Notes: generated by a model not told the origin, from the sequence alone. A stretch of 64,000 bases of DNA from CAVPEV01 sp963703555 (GCA_963703555.1 CAVPEV010000032.1:1-64000), one strand, 5' to 3'; positions 7,396 through 16,186 are shown, numbered from the stretch's first letter. Translations and numbers: made by a program.

Positions 7396-8568
7396 TCAGT
7401 CCCAGACCGGGTCGTCCAGCCGCTGGCTCAGCGCCGCCGCCCAAGCGACCCGGGTGGCCGGGACACCGTCGATCCACGCGACCGGGACACCCAGGTCGAG
7501 GACCGTGCCCGGTTGCGTGGTCTCGAACGTGCCCTGCACGGTGAGCGCCTCGATCGGTCGTGCCGCGGCCAGCGCGGCGAGCCACCGGCGGGTGTCCCGG
7601 GGCTTGTGCCGGGCGTCGACCACCGCCCAGACGTGCTCGGGGGCGAGCGCCCCGAGCAGCTCGGCCGCCTCGGCGACGCCGCGCCGATCCACCTCGGCGC
7701 CGAGCGCCACGACGACGACGCCGTCGGCCGTCGCGGCCTGCCCGCGCCAGCTGCGGGCCGCCGCCGGGGTGGTGATCCGCCGCCCGTGGTCGGCCACCGG
7801 CGCCGACTCCCCGGCGTGCACGACGGACGTGACCGGGCGGTGCAGCCGGTCGGCGACCTGGTCCGCCACTGCGACCACGGCGTCCGCCGGCCCGACCAGG
7901 ACGAGCACCTCCCCCGCGCGTCGGGGCAGCTCCGGTGCCTCCGGCAGGCCGGCCAGCACGGCGGACAGCCGCACGGGGCCGGCCGCCGGGACCCCCGCCA
8001 GCAGGGCGTCCGGGACGCCCAGCTCGCGGAGCCCGGCGGCGTCGGCGGGCCGTCGCAGCCCGCCTGCCATCCCGGCCCCGGCCGCGCGCTCGGCGATCGC
8101 CGCGCCCTGGACCGGGGGACCGGTCACCGGCTCCGGCGCCAGGGGGGCGAAGACCCGGTCCTCCGGGGCCGGCACAGCCACCTCGTAGTCCGGCACCTGA
8201 GCACCGGTCATGGTGCGGACCTGCTCGAGCACCTCGGCGAACCGGTCCGCAGCGGGACGTGGGTCCCCCACGCCGGTCGCCGGCAGGGCGGCCCGGCCGA
8301 ACCCGACGTCGTCACCGGCGTCGGCAGCCGCAAGCAGGTCCGCCATGCTCGCGGCGGGCACCGGAGGCCGGCGCGGGCGCAGCTGCTCGGCGGGCACCTC
8401 CGGGACCTCGATGGTCAGCTCGAAGCGCTCCCGGGCGAAGAACCCGGCGATCCCCCCGGTGCGCACCCGCTCGGCGTGCAGGAGCTTGGCGTGCGGACCG
8501 AACTCGGCACGCACGTGCGCGACGAGCTCCGCCAGGTCGGTGCCCTCAAGCAGCAATCGCGTGGGCAA
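7396..8568 (-). CDS. FlhF-like flagellar protein without GTPase motifs
   Basis: A 390-residue protein directly after flhA, where FlhF, an SRP-type GTPase that places the flagellum, is often found. The N-terminus (LAELVAHVRAEFGPHAKLLHAERVR, then GFFARERFEL, split by a short loop) matches the FlhF N-terminal domain. The C-terminal half keeps the strand order (VLVLVGPADAVVAVADQVA; DGVVVVALG; VDARHK), but no G-x-x-x-x-GK-T/S loop is present, so GTP binding looks lost. TTG at 8568 is the only start that includes the conserved N-terminus and overlaps flhA by 23 bases. Function is inferred from position: export or assembly aid. Confidence 0.6.
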   Translation of the reverse strand: MPTRLLLEGTDLAELVAHVRAEFGPHAKLLHAERVRTGGIAGFFARERFELTIEVPEVPAEQLRPRRPPVPAASMADLLAAADAGDDVGFGRAALPATGVGDPRPAADRFAEVLEQVRTMTGAQVPDYEVAVPAPEDRVFAPLAPEPVTGPPVQGAAIAERAAGAGMAGGLRRPADAAGLRELGVPDALLAGVPAAGPVRLSAVLAGLPEAPELPRRAGEVLVLVGPADAVVAVADQVADRLHRPVTSVVHAGESAPVADHGRRITTPAAARSWRGQAATADGVVVVALGAEVDRRGVAEAAELLGALAPEHVWAVVDARHKPRDTRRWLAALAAARPIEALTVQGTFETTQPGTVLDLGVPVAWIDGVPATRVAWAAALSQRLDDPVWD

Positions 8569-10600
8569 GGCTCACCGCCCCGACCGTCTCCACCCGCACG
8601 CCTGCGCCGGTGACCTCCGCGTAGGACAGCACCGGCACGCTCAGACCCATCGCGACGAGCCGGTGCAGGGCCGGGCGGATCGCCGGGGCGCACACCAGCA
8701 CCACCGGGCGTCCGGACGCCTCACCCTGCTGGACGAGGCTGCGCAGCCGGGCCAGCACCGCGTCCAGCCGGTCCGGCTCCACGAGCAGCTGGCTGCCGGC
8801 GTCGGTGGCCCGCAGCGCCTCGACGAAGGACTGCTCCAGCGCCGGGTCGAGGGTGACGACCCGGAGCACCCCGTCGGTGGCGTGCTGCGCCGCGATGGCC
8901 GGGGCGAGAGCCAGCCGCGCCGCCTCCACGAGGCCCTCCGGCTCCGCGGACACCTTCGCCCGCAGCGCCACCGCCTCGTAGATGCGCGACAGGTCGCGGA
9001 TGCCCACCTCCTCGGCGAGCAGACCCTGCAGCACCCGCTGCACCTCCCCCAAGGACAGCAGCCCCGGCACGAGCTCCTCGACCACGGAGGGGTTGACCCG
9101 CTTGAGGCTCTCGGTGAGCACCCGCACGTCCTCCCGACCGAGCAGCCGGGGCGCGTTCTGGCCGACGATCGCCCCGAGGTGGGTGATGAGCACGGAGACC
9201 CGGTCGACGACCGTCGCGCCGGCCATCTCCGCCGCGTGCCGCAGCTCCGCGGGGACCCACTTGCCGGACAGCCCGAACACCGGCTCGGTCACCGCCTCGC
9301 CGGGCAGGCCGGCCAGGTCGTCGCCCAGCACCAGCAGTCGCCCACCGGGCAGCACGCCCCGGCCGACCTCCACACCGGCGATCCGCACCACGTAGGTGGA
9401 CGGCGGCAGGTCCACGGAGTCCCGGGTGCGCACCGGGGGGACCACGATCCCCAGGTCCAGGGCGATCTTGCGGCGCAGCGCCCGCATCCGGGTGAACAGG
9501 TCCTGGTCGGGACCGCCGGCGGCCAGCTCCACGAGGTCCGGGGCCAGCAGCACCTCCAGGGCGTGCACCCGCATCTGCTCGATGAGCTGCTCCGGGGAGT
9601 CCGCGCTCGGGGCGGCGGTGGCGCCGGCGGCCAACGCCGCGTCCTGCGCGGGCCGCTCGTCGCGCGCCTTGATCCGCTGCGCGGCCACGATCAGCAGCAC
9701 GCCGATGAGCAGGAACGGCGGCTTCGGGATCCCGGGCAGCAGGCCGAGCGCGATGGCTCCCGCGCCGGCGATGAGCAGCGCCGTGCGGCTCTGGGTCAGC
9801 TGCTGGGCCGCGGCCGTGCCCAGGTCCGTCTCGGCGCTGGCCCGGGTGACGACGATGCCGGTGGCCACGGACATCAGCAGCGCCGGGATCTGCGTCACCA
9901 GACCGTCGCCGACGGTCAGGAGGCTGAACCGTGCAGTGGCGTCACCTGCGGTCAGCCCCATCTGCACCATGCCGATGACGAACCCGCCGATCAGGTTGAT
10001 GACGGTGATGATGATGCCGGCGATCGCGTCGCCCTTGACGAACTTGCGACCCGCCGTCCATCGCGCCGTAGAAGTCGGCCTCCGCGGCGACGTCGGCGCG
10101 CCGCCGGCGCGCGGTGTCCTCGTCGATCGAGGCCCGAGTTGAGGTCGGCGTCGATCGCCATCTGCTTGCCGGGCATCGCGTCGAGGGTGAACCGCGCGCC
10201 GACCTCGGCGACGCGGCCGGCGCCGTTGGTGATCACCACGAACTGGATGACGACGAGGATGGTGAAGATCACCAGGCCGATGACCAGCGAGCCGCCGACG
10301 ACGATAGTGGCCGAACGCGTCGATGACCTGGCCGGCGTAGCCGTCCCGCAGCACCAGCCGGGTCGAGGCGACGTTGAGCCCCAGCCGCAGCAGGGTGAAC
10401 ACCAGGATCAGCGAGGGGAACACCGAGAAGTCCAGCGGACGCTTGACGTACATGCTGGTCAGCAGGATCACCAGGGACGCGGTGATGTTGAACGCGATGA
10501 GCACGTCGAGCACCGCCGCGGGCAACGGCACCACCAGCAGCAGGACGATGCCGACCACGCCGACCGGGACGGCCAGCTGGGAGATCGAGCGGTTCTTCAT
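8546..10600 (-). CDS. flhA: flagellar export protein FlhA, with three compensating 1-base insertions
   Basis: FlhA is the large membrane subunit of the flagellar type III export gate, binding cargo with its cytosolic domain. The N-terminal membrane segments and the whole C-terminal cytosolic domain (from about residue 290) are clear. Residues about 99-185 read as Arg-rich nonsense, while the expected sequence (IFTILVVIQFVVITNGAGR, EVGARFTLDAMPGKQMAID, EADFYGAMDGG) lies in the other two frames at about 10,300-10,047. Extra bases at about 10306, 10129 and 10046 explain this; together they add three bases, so the frame reopens. ATG at 10600 is preferred over 10606 because GGAGG lies eight bases before it but only two before the other. 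Confidence 0.9.
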   Translation of the reverse strand: MKNRSISQLAVPVGVVGIVLLLVVPLPAAVLDVLIAFNITASLVILLTSMYVKRPLDFSVFPSLILVFTLLRLGLNVASTRLVLRDGYAGQVIDAFGHYRRRRLAGHRPGDLHHPRRHPVRGDHQRRRPRRRGRRAVHPRRDARQADGDRRRPQLGPRSTRTPRAGGAPTSPRRPTSTARWTAGRKFVKGDAIAGIIITVINLIGGFVIGMVQMGLTAGDATARFSLLTVGDGLVTQIPALLMSVATGIVVTRASAETDLGTAAAQQLTQSRTALLIAGAGAIALGLLPGIPKPPFLLIGVLLIVAAQRIKARDERPAQDAALAAGATAAPSADSPEQLIEQMRVHALEVLLAPDLVELAAGGPDQDLFTRMRALRRKIALDLGIVVPPVRTRDSVDLPPSTYVVRIAGVEVGRGVLPGGRLLVLGDDLAGLPGEAVTEPVFGLSGKWVPAELRHAAEMAGATVVDRVSVLITHLGAIVGQNAPRLLGREDVRVLTESLKRVNPSVVEELVPGLLSLGEVQRVLQGLLAEEVGIRDLSRIYEAVALRAKVSAEPEGLVEAARLALAPAIAAQHATDGVLRVVTLDPALEQSFVEALRATDAGSQLLVEPDRLDAVLARLRSLVQQGEASGRPVVLVCAPAIRPALHRLVAMGLSVPVLSYAEVTGAGVRVETVGAVSLAHAIAA

Positions 10601-10649
10601 GGACATGCCCTCCGGACGGTGACGGTGCCCTGGGCGGGGCGGGGCGGCC

Positions 10650-11801
10650 TCATGCTGCAGACCTCTGGCGACGACGACGGCGCACCGCGGCGACCGGGTC
10701 GTCGGTCATGTCCTCCGGGGCGACGGTGCCGCCGGGGAGGTGGTGCCGCCCGCTGCCCGCCCCGCGCCGGCGCAGGGCCATGACGAACGCGAGCACCCGG
10801 GCGACCGCGGTGAACAGGTACTCGGGGATCTCCTGGTCCAGGGCGCAGGCCGCGTGCAGGGCGCGTGCCAGCGGGACGTCCTCGACCATCGGCACGTGGT
10901 GTTCCCCGGCCACCGCACGGATCCGGCCCGCCACCGCCCCGGCACCCTTGGCGACGACGCGCGGTGCCCCGCGCCCCGGCTCGTAGCGCAGCGCGACCGC
11001 GACATGGGTGGGGTTGACCACGACGACGTCCGCTTCGGCGACGGCCACCATCATCCGGTTCCGGCTGGTGGCCAGCTGCCGGGACCGGATCGCCCCCTTG
11101 ATCACCGGGTCCCCCTCGGTCCGCTTGGTGTCCTCCTTGACCTCCCGCTTGGTCATCCGGGTCTGCTTGCGGTTGCGCCGGAGCACCACGACCATGTCCA
11201 CGACGCCGAGCGCGATGCCGGCCACGGCGCCCCCGCGCAGCAGCGTGGTGGCACCCGAGCCGGCCGCACCGAGCACCGCGCTGATGGTCAGCCGGCCCGA
11301 GCTGACCAGCAGCGGGACGAGCGCCTGCACCGACGTGACGAGGACGGCGGCGACCAGCGCGGTCTTCAGCAGCGTCTTCGCGGCGGCCCACCACGCCTGG
11401 GCACCGACCATGCGCTTGATCCCGGTCGCCAGGTTGAACTGCTTGACCTCCAGCTTGACCTTGCGGGGGTGGATGCCGCCCTGCACGACGAACGTGACCA
11501 GCACGGCGGCGACCACCGCCGCGAACAGCGGGGCGAGCGTGCCGAGCACCGAGCCCAGGCCGGCGCCCAGGGCGGGCACCACGGCGCGCACGTCGGGCGC
11601 GACGGCCACGTCGCGGACGGCCAGCAGCTGGTTCTGCGCGGCGTCCCGCCCGCGCTGGACCACGCCGGGCAGCGAGACCACCGCGACCCCGACCCCGACC
11701 CAGGCCGGCAGGTCCTGGGACCGGGACAGCCGCCCCTCCCGGCGGGCCTCCTGCATCCGCCGAGGGGTGGCCTTCTCGCTGCGGTCCTGCCCGTCGCTCA
11801 C
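10650..11801 (-). CDS. flhB: flagellar export switch protein FlhB
   Basis: A 383-residue membrane component of the flagellar export gate that switches substrate class from rod/hook to filament. The N-terminus SEKATPRRMQEARREG is diagnostic; four hydrophobic segments follow between about 30 and 205; the autocleavage motif NPTH is at 263-266. The cytosolic C-terminal domain continues to a basic tail. FliK, the hook-length ruler that triggers the switch, is encoded at 20637. The gene lies between fliR and flhA in the export block. Confidence 0.96.
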   Translation of the reverse strand: MSDGQDRSEKATPRRMQEARREGRLSRSQDLPAWVGVGVAVVSLPGVVQRGRDAAQNQLLAVRDVAVAPDVRAVVPALGAGLGSVLGTLAPLFAAVVAAVLVTFVVQGGIHPRKVKLEVKQFNLATGIKRMVGAQAWWAAAKTLLKTALVAAVLVTSVQALVPLLVSSGRLTISAVLGAAGSGATTLLRGGAVAGIALGVVDMVVVLRRNRKQTRMTKREVKEDTKRTEGDPVIKGAIRSRQLATSRNRMMVAVAEADVVVVNPTHVAVALRYEPGRGAPRVVAKGAGAVAGRIRAVAGEHHVPMVEDVPLARALHAACALDQEIPEYLFTAVARVLAFVMALRRRGAGSGRHHLPGGTVAPEDMTDDPVAAVRRRRRQRSAA

Positions 11802-12565
11802 TGAGCCACCCCGGCCATCACGCGGACCGCATGGTCGACGAGACCCCCGACGACGCCGGGCATGGCCAGGTAGGCGAACCCACCGAACACCAGCGTCATG
11901 AGGATCTTCAGCGGGAACCCGAGGGCGAACGCGTTGAGTGCGGGGGCCACCCGGGTGAGCAGGCCGAGCCCCACGTCGGTGAGGAACAGCACGACGAGCA
12001 GCGGACCGGCGATCTGCAGCGCGGCGACCATCATCTGGCTGAGCCCGCTCGTCGCCGCGTCGGCCAGCGCCGCCAGGCTGATGCCCGAGCCGAGCGGCAC
12101 CGCGTCGAAGGACCGGACCAGGCCGGCGAGGAGCATCTGGTACCCGCCGGTGACGAACAGCAGCACCATGGCCGTCATCTGGTACAGCCGGGAGAACTGT
12201 GCGCCGCTGGTCAGGCTCATCGGGTCGAACGCGGTGGCCAGCTGGAAGCCGCCGAAGAGGTCCACGAGGTCGCCGGCGGACTGCACGGCCGCGAACACCA
12301 CCATGACGAGGAACCCCAGCCCGGCGCCGATGAGGGCCTGCAGCACGAGGTCACCGACGAATGCCGCCGTGCTGGGCGCTCCGCCCGGGTTCAGCCGGGG
12401 CGTCACGGCCAGGCCGAGGGTCAGCGCCAGCAGCGCCTTCACCATGCCGGGTACCCCGCGCTGCGCGAACGGCGGGGCGATGACGAGGAACGCGCTGAAC
12501 CGCACGGTGGCCAGCGCCGTGGCCTCCACCGTCGCCAGCGGCAGGGTGAGCGCGATCGGTCCCAT
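11798..12565 (-). CDS. fliR: flagellar export protein FliR
   Basis: A 255-residue, six-helix membrane protein forming the export-gate core with FliP and FliQ. Recognisable features are the APPFAQRGVPG loop near residue 30, GFLVMVVFAAVQSAGDLVD and FDPMSLTSGAQFSRLYQM in the middle, and LNAFALGFPLKI near the end. The ATG at 12565 is used; a GTG two codons earlier overlaps the fliQ stop as GTGA and is an equal alternative. The stop overlaps the flhB start. Confidence 0.95.
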   Translation of the reverse strand: MGPIALTLPLATVEATALATVRFSAFLVIAPPFAQRGVPGMVKALLALTLGLAVTPRLNPGGAPSTAAFVGDLVLQALIGAGLGFLVMVVFAAVQSAGDLVDLFGGFQLATAFDPMSLTSGAQFSRLYQMTAMVLLFVTGGYQMLLAGLVRSFDAVPLGSGISLAALADAATSGLSQMMVAALQIAGPLLVVLFLTDVGLGLLTRVAPALNAFALGFPLKILMTLVFGGFAYLAMPGVVGGLVDHAVRVMAGVAQ

Positions 12566-12567
12566 GC

Positions 12568-12840
12568 TCACCCGCCCAGCAGGGTGGGGATGCGTGCGAA
12601 CAGGTCCGTGGTGAACGTCACCAGCTCGGTGATCATCCAGTGCCCGGCGACCATGAGCGCCACGGCTGCCGCCACGGCCTTCGGCACGAAGGACAGGGTG
12701 ATCTCCTGGATCTGCGTCACCGACTGCACCAGGGAGATCACGAACCCCACGACGAGGGACGTCACGAGCACCGGGGCGGCGAGCTTGGCGGCCAGGACCA
12801 GCGCGGCCAGGCCGATGTCCAGGACTGCGGAGGTGTCCAT
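12568..12840 (-). CDS. fliQ: flagellar export protein FliQ
   Basis: A 90-residue, two-helix membrane subunit of the flagellar export gate. The length and the central PVLVTSLVVGFVISLVQS, then TQIQEITLSFVPK, are typical. It sits in the conserved order fliP-fliQ-fliR, with a one-base overlap with fliP (TGATG). Confidence 0.95.
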   Translation of the reverse strand: MDTSAVLDIGLAALVLAAKLAAPVLVTSLVVGFVISLVQSVTQIQEITLSFVPKAVAAAVALMVAGHWMITELVTFTTDLFARIPTLLGG

Positions 12841-13730
12841 CACCCACCCCCGGTGTAGGAGCCGACCAGGGCGGTGATGATGAGGCCCCAGCCGTCGACG
12901 AGCACGAACAGCAGGAGCTTGAACGGCAGCGACACCATGACCGGCGGCAGCATCATCATGCCCATCGCCATGAGCACGCTGGACACGACGAGGTCGATGA
13001 CGAGGAACGGCACGAAGACGACGAAGCCGATGATGAACGCCGACCGCAGCTCGGAGAGCATGAAGGCCGGCACCACGGTGAGCATCGGCGTCGAGGCGGC
13101 GTCCTGCGGGTTCGGCCGGTCCGCGGCTCGCGTGACCAGCGCGAGGTCGGACTCGCGGGTGTGGTCGAGCATGAAACCGCGCAGCGGGCCCGACCCGACG
13201 TCGACCGCCTGGCTGAAGGACATCTCGCCGTGCAGGTAGGGCTGGACGGCGGCGTCGTTCACGTCGCCGAGCACCGGCGCCATGATGAACAGGCTGAGGA
13301 ACAGCGCCAGCCCGGCGAGCACCTGGTTGGGCGGGACGCCCTGCAGGCCGAGCGCGTTGCGGGACAGCGTGAGGACGACGAACACCTTGGTGAAGCTCGT
13401 CATCATGAGCAGCAGCGCGGGGGCGACGGACAGCAGGGTGATCGCGACGAGGATGACGATCGAGCTGCTCGGCGAGCCGTCCACGCCGTTGATGGACACG
13501 CTCACCGACCCACCGGGGGCGGCCGGAGCGGCCGGGTCCGCCGGCGGGGTGGGGGCGGCCGGCAGCCCCGCGGCAGGCGCCGCCGCAGCAGGCACGCCGG
13601 CGGCAGGCAGCCCCGCCGCGTGGGCGCCGGCCGCCGGCAGCAGGACGAGCCCGGCGAACAGCACGAGCGCCGCCGCGGCGAGCAGCACGCCGCAGCGCAC
13701 CCGAGCGGGGCGGGCCTCCGCCACGCTCAT
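12840..13730 (-). CDS. fliP: flagellar export protein FliP
   Basis: A 296-residue export-gate subunit. A cleavable signal peptide (about 15-40) is followed by an unusual Ala/Pro-rich segment to about residue 80, then the conserved body: LLSVAPALLLMMTSFTK, LSRNALGLQGVPPNQV, LFLSLFIMAP and PFLVIDLVVSSVLMAMGMMM. FliP with FliQ and FliR makes the helical export channel. The insertion after the signal peptide is longer than usual; the rest is standard. The gene overlaps fliO by four bases. Confidence 0.95.
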   Translation of the reverse strand: MSVAEARPARVRCGVLLAAAALVLFAGLVLLPAAGAHAAGLPAAGVPAAAAPAAGLPAAPTPPADPAAPAAPGGSVSVSINGVDGSPSSSIVILVAITLLSVAPALLLMMTSFTKVFVVLTLSRNALGLQGVPPNQVLAGLALFLSLFIMAPVLGDVNDAAVQPYLHGEMSFSQAVDVGSGPLRGFMLDHTRESDLALVTRAADRPNPQDAASTPMLTVVPAFMLSELRSAFIIGFVVFVPFLVIDLVVSSVLMAMGMMMLPPVMVSLPFKLLLFVLVDGWGLIITALVGSYTGGG

Positions 13731-14392
13731 CGACGCACCGTGCGGTCCTGCAGCGCACCGACCGCGCGCCGCCAGGTCGCCCGGGACAGGATCGACCCGT
13801 CCAGCCCACCGCGTCGGGCCGCGGCAGAACCGTGCGGGTGCGCCGTCACCGGCAGCAGCGCGTCCGTGGGGTGCACGTCGAGGGCCGGCGCGTGCGGCGC
13901 AGCGGTACGGGTCGCCGGCGCAGCGGCGGGGCGGCCCGCCAGCGCAGCGCCGACCGCCGGGCCGGGGGCGCGTCCCGCCGACAGGTCGGCCACCAGCGCG
14001 TCCAGACTCCGACCCGCCTGCTCGGCCGGCCCGAGGGCGGGCCGCCACGCCCGCGGCAGCAAGCCCAGGCCGATGACGCGGCGCAGCGCCGAGGGTCGCC
14101 GTACGGCCGTGGGACGGGGGCCGGCCGGTGCGGGCTCGAGCACCGGGGCCAGCTCGGTGAGCAGGTTCACCCCCTGCTGATCCCCGTACCCGACGAGCAG
14201 CCGGCGCCCGCCGACGGCCAGCACGGCCACACCGGTGTGCCGGCCGAGCGATTGACGACCGAGCACCTGTGGCTGCGGACCGGCGGCCGGCCGGCGACCC
14301 GCCGGCCCGGACAGCTTGCGTCCGGCGATCCAGATCAGGCCGACCACGCAGGCCAGGGACACCGCGACGCGCAGCGCCACCATGAGGTCCAT
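13727..14392 (-). CDS. fliO: flagellar protein FliO-like
   Basis: A 221-residue protein in the fliO position just before fliP. It has one N-terminal membrane helix (about 5-25, ALRVAVSLACVVGLIWIAG), then QVLGRQSLGRHTGVAVLAVGGRRLLVGYG, split here by its beta turns, which is the short FliO core. A long Ala/Pro/Arg-rich tail follows. FliO is an accessory factor that stabilises FliP during gate assembly. Sequence conservation in FliO is weak, so the call rests on topology, core motif and gene order. Confidence 0.8.
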   Translation of the reverse strand: MDLMVALRVAVSLACVVGLIWIAGRKLSGPAGRRPAAGPQPQVLGRQSLGRHTGVAVLAVGGRRLLVGYGDQQGVNLLTELAPVLEPAPAGPRPTAVRRPSALRRVIGLGLLPRAWRPALGPAEQAGRSLDALVADLSAGRAPGPAVGAALAGRPAAAPATRTAAPHAPALDVHPTDALLPVTAHPHGSAAARRGGLDGSILSRATWRRAVGALQDRTVRR

Positions 14393-15108
14393 CAGGCGGC
14401 GCCGTCAGGTCCCGTGACGATCTCGGTGATCCGGACGCCGTAGTCCTCGTCGACGACGACGACCTCGCCGCGGGCGATCAACCGGCCGTTGACCAGCACG
14501 TCCGCCGGGCTGCCCGCGGGACGGTCCAGCTCCAGCACCGAGCCGGGCACCAGGTCCAGCACCTGCCGGACCGGCAGCCGCGTGCGGCCCAGCTCCGCCG
14601 TGAGGGTCATCTCCACGTCGTACAGGGCCGCGAGCCCGGGCCGGCGGGCGCTCGCCGAGCGGCCCTCGGCCGCAGCCACGGGTTCCGCGCGCAGCCGGAC
14701 CGCGAACCAGGCGATCGGCTCGCCGTCCCGCTGCAGGGCGAACAGGTACCCGTCGGCCGGGACCACCGACCCGGCCGGTGCGGTGTGCGCCACGTCGAGC
14801 ACGCCGGCGCCCAGCTCGGCAGCCGCGGCCTCCAGGGCCGGGCGCAGCGCGTCCGCCAGCGCCACCGGCGTGTCCTGGCCGGCGCCGGCCAACGCGGCGG
14901 CCACCGCCTGCTCGGCCACGAGCACCAGGTCCGCGCTGGGCGACCCCACGAACGCGGCCACCACCGCGACGTCGGCCGGCTGCGGCCCGCTGCCGGGCAC
15001 GGCGGGCACAGCCTCCAGCGGGACGGTCGAGGGCAGCAGCCGCGCAGCCGCCGCGGCGGCAGCCAGTGCGGTCCGCGCCGCGGCGGTGGTCTCGGTGCTG
15101 GTGCTCAT
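14392..15108 (-). CDS. fliN: flagellar motor switch protein FliN (FliY-like, extended)
   Basis: A 238-residue C-ring protein. The C-terminal 75 residues are the FliN/SpoA domain: LYDVEMTLTAELGRTRLPVRQVL, then GSVLELDRPAGSPADVLVNGRLIARGEVVVVDEDYGVRI in shorter conserved blocks. The N-terminal 150 residues contain a weak CheC-like stretch, as in FliY of Gram-positive bacteria, but no convincing E-x-x-N phosphatase motif. It works with FliM and FliG in torque direction control and receives CheY-P input. One-base overlap with fliO, four-base overlap with fliM. Confidence 0.88.
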   Translation of the reverse strand: MSTSTETTAAARTALAAAAAAARLLPSTVPLEAVPAVPGSGPQPADVAVVAAFVGSPSADLVLVAEQAVAAALAGAGQDTPVALADALRPALEAAAAELGAGVLDVAHTAPAGSVVPADGYLFALQRDGEPIAWFAVRLRAEPVAAAEGRSASARRPGLAALYDVEMTLTAELGRTRLPVRQVLDLVPGSVLELDRPAGSPADVLVNGRLIARGEVVVVDEDYGVRITEIVTGPDGAA

Positions 15109-16034
15109 CGCGGTATCTCCTCGACGCTGACGACCTTGCAGGCCAGGCGGGACCCGTTGCTGCCGGCGGCGGCACGGGCCAGTACGACGTCCTCGACGAC
15201 GACGTCCAGCGGGCGGGAGCGGGGGTGTCCCAGGCCCAGCACGGCACCGACCGCCAGGTCGACGACGTCGCGGGGGTGCACGGTGACCGGGCTGAACCGG
15301 ACCGCCACGTCCACCGGCACGCCGGCGACGGCGGTGACCAGGTCGGCCTGCGCAGCCTCGTGCGCCGCGCGCTCGCCGACGGTCCGCTCGTCGGTGCCCT
15401 CCCGGGTGCGCAGCGCGCTGAGCAGGAGGTCCGACGGGATCATGAAGGTGGCCCGGTCCTCCCGCTCGCCCACGCGCAGGGTGAACGCCGCGACGAGCAC
15501 GGCGTCCGACGCTCCGACGGCCTGGACGAACTGGGGGTTGTACTCGACCGTGCGCACCGTGACGGTCAGCGGCAGCATCGCGGCGAACGCGTAGCCCAGG
15601 TCGCCGAGCGCGTGCTGCAACAGGCCACGGACCAGGGTGACCTCGATCTCGGTGAGCTCACGGTCCCGGGAGTCGCCCGCGCCCCGGCCTCCGAGCAGGT
15701 AGTCGATCCAGACCATCAGGGTGCCGACCGGCATCTGCAGCACGGCGGTCTGCCGGGTCTGCTCCACGGTGCACAGCACCATCGCCGTCGTCGCGGGCAA
15801 CGAGCGGACGTACTCGTCGTAGGTGCGCATCGACAGGTCGTCGAACGAGACCTGGGCGCCCACCCTCAGCCGGGCGACGAGCTGGGTCCCCCACTGCCGA
15901 GCGAACGTCTCGAACGCGACCTCCAGGGCCCGCGCGTGCTCGCGCGCCAGCGTCATGGGCCGGCGGAAGTCGTACGGCTCCGGCGTCTGCGCGCGGGCAC
16001 GGCGCGTCGGGGACGCCTGCGGGGTGACCGTCAC
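15105..16034 (-). CDS. fliM: flagellar motor switch protein FliM
   Basis: A 309-residue C-ring protein that binds CheY-P and, with FliN and FliG, sets rotation direction. The N-terminal EPYDFRRP segment, the middle domain with GTLMVWIDYLLGGRG and ELTEIEVTLVRGLL, and the C-terminal SpoA domain are in order. A Leu-x-Gln-x-Asp CheY-binding peptide is not obvious at the extreme N-terminus. The GTG at 16034 lies only about ten bases from the -10 block of the FliA-type promoter, so the message is probably leaderless or nearly so. It heads the operon through csrA. Confidence 0.93.
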   Translation of the reverse strand: MTVTPQASPTRRARAQTPEPYDFRRPMTLAREHARALEVAFETFARQWGTQLVARLRVGAQVSFDDLSMRTYDEYVRSLPATTAMVLCTVEQTRQTAVLQMPVGTLMVWIDYLLGGRGAGDSRDRELTEIEVTLVRGLLQHALGDLGYAFAAMLPLTVTVRTVEYNPQFVQAVGASDAVLVAAFTLRVGEREDRATFMIPSDLLLSALRTREGTDERTVGERAAHEAAQADLVTAVAGVPVDVAVRFSPVTVHPRDVVDLAVGAVLGLGHPRSRPLDVVVEDVVLARAAAGSNGSRLACKVVSVEEIPR

Positions 16035-16043
16035 GCCCGGACC

Positions 16044-16069
16044 ATCGGCGCACCGAATCCCGATCTGAG
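16044..16069 (-). promoter_or_regulatory. FliA-type promoter of the fliM-csrA operon
   Basis: The minus strand reads CTCA, 16 bases, GCCGATGGT. The -10 block ends ten bases before the fliM GTG, leaving room for almost no leader. It controls the export block (fliM to csrA). Confidence 0.75.
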
Positions 16070-16168
16070 GAACCGGTGTCCTCCGCCTGGGCCCGTCGTG
16101 GGCCGTCCGACGCGCCGTGCGCGCCGCGGTGGAGCCGTGTGGCGCCCTCCATGGCGCCTCGACTGGGT

Positions 16169-16186
16169 CCCCGGGAGGACCCGGGG
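16169..16186 (-). terminator. hairpin between fliL and fliM
   Basis: A perfect 7-bp stem CCCCGGG/CCCGGGG with a four-base loop lies about 50 bases past the fliL stop. A second small palindrome (GGCGCC arms, 16141-16158) is further downstream. There is no T run, as is common in high-GC actinobacteria. It probably ends the flbD-motA-motB-fliL message before the fliM promoter. Confidence 0.5.

Noticed and set aside
9991..10272. A separate small gene inside flhA encoding the conserved FlhA segment
   Set aside because: It is the true flhA sequence displaced by the insertions, not an independent gene.
8546..10600. Calling flhA a pseudogene
   Set aside because: The frame is open end to end, and sequencing error is at least as likely as mutation, so it is listed as a CDS with the defect described.
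8210..10783. An 857-codon open frame opposite flhA and its neighbour
   Set aside because: Antisense shadow with low-complexity His/Gln/Arg composition; flhA is clear on the other strand.
16141..16158. A GGA-loop hairpin upstream of fliM
   Set aside because: It lies upstream of the fliM promoter, in the 3' region of the fliL message, so it is not a fliM leader element.
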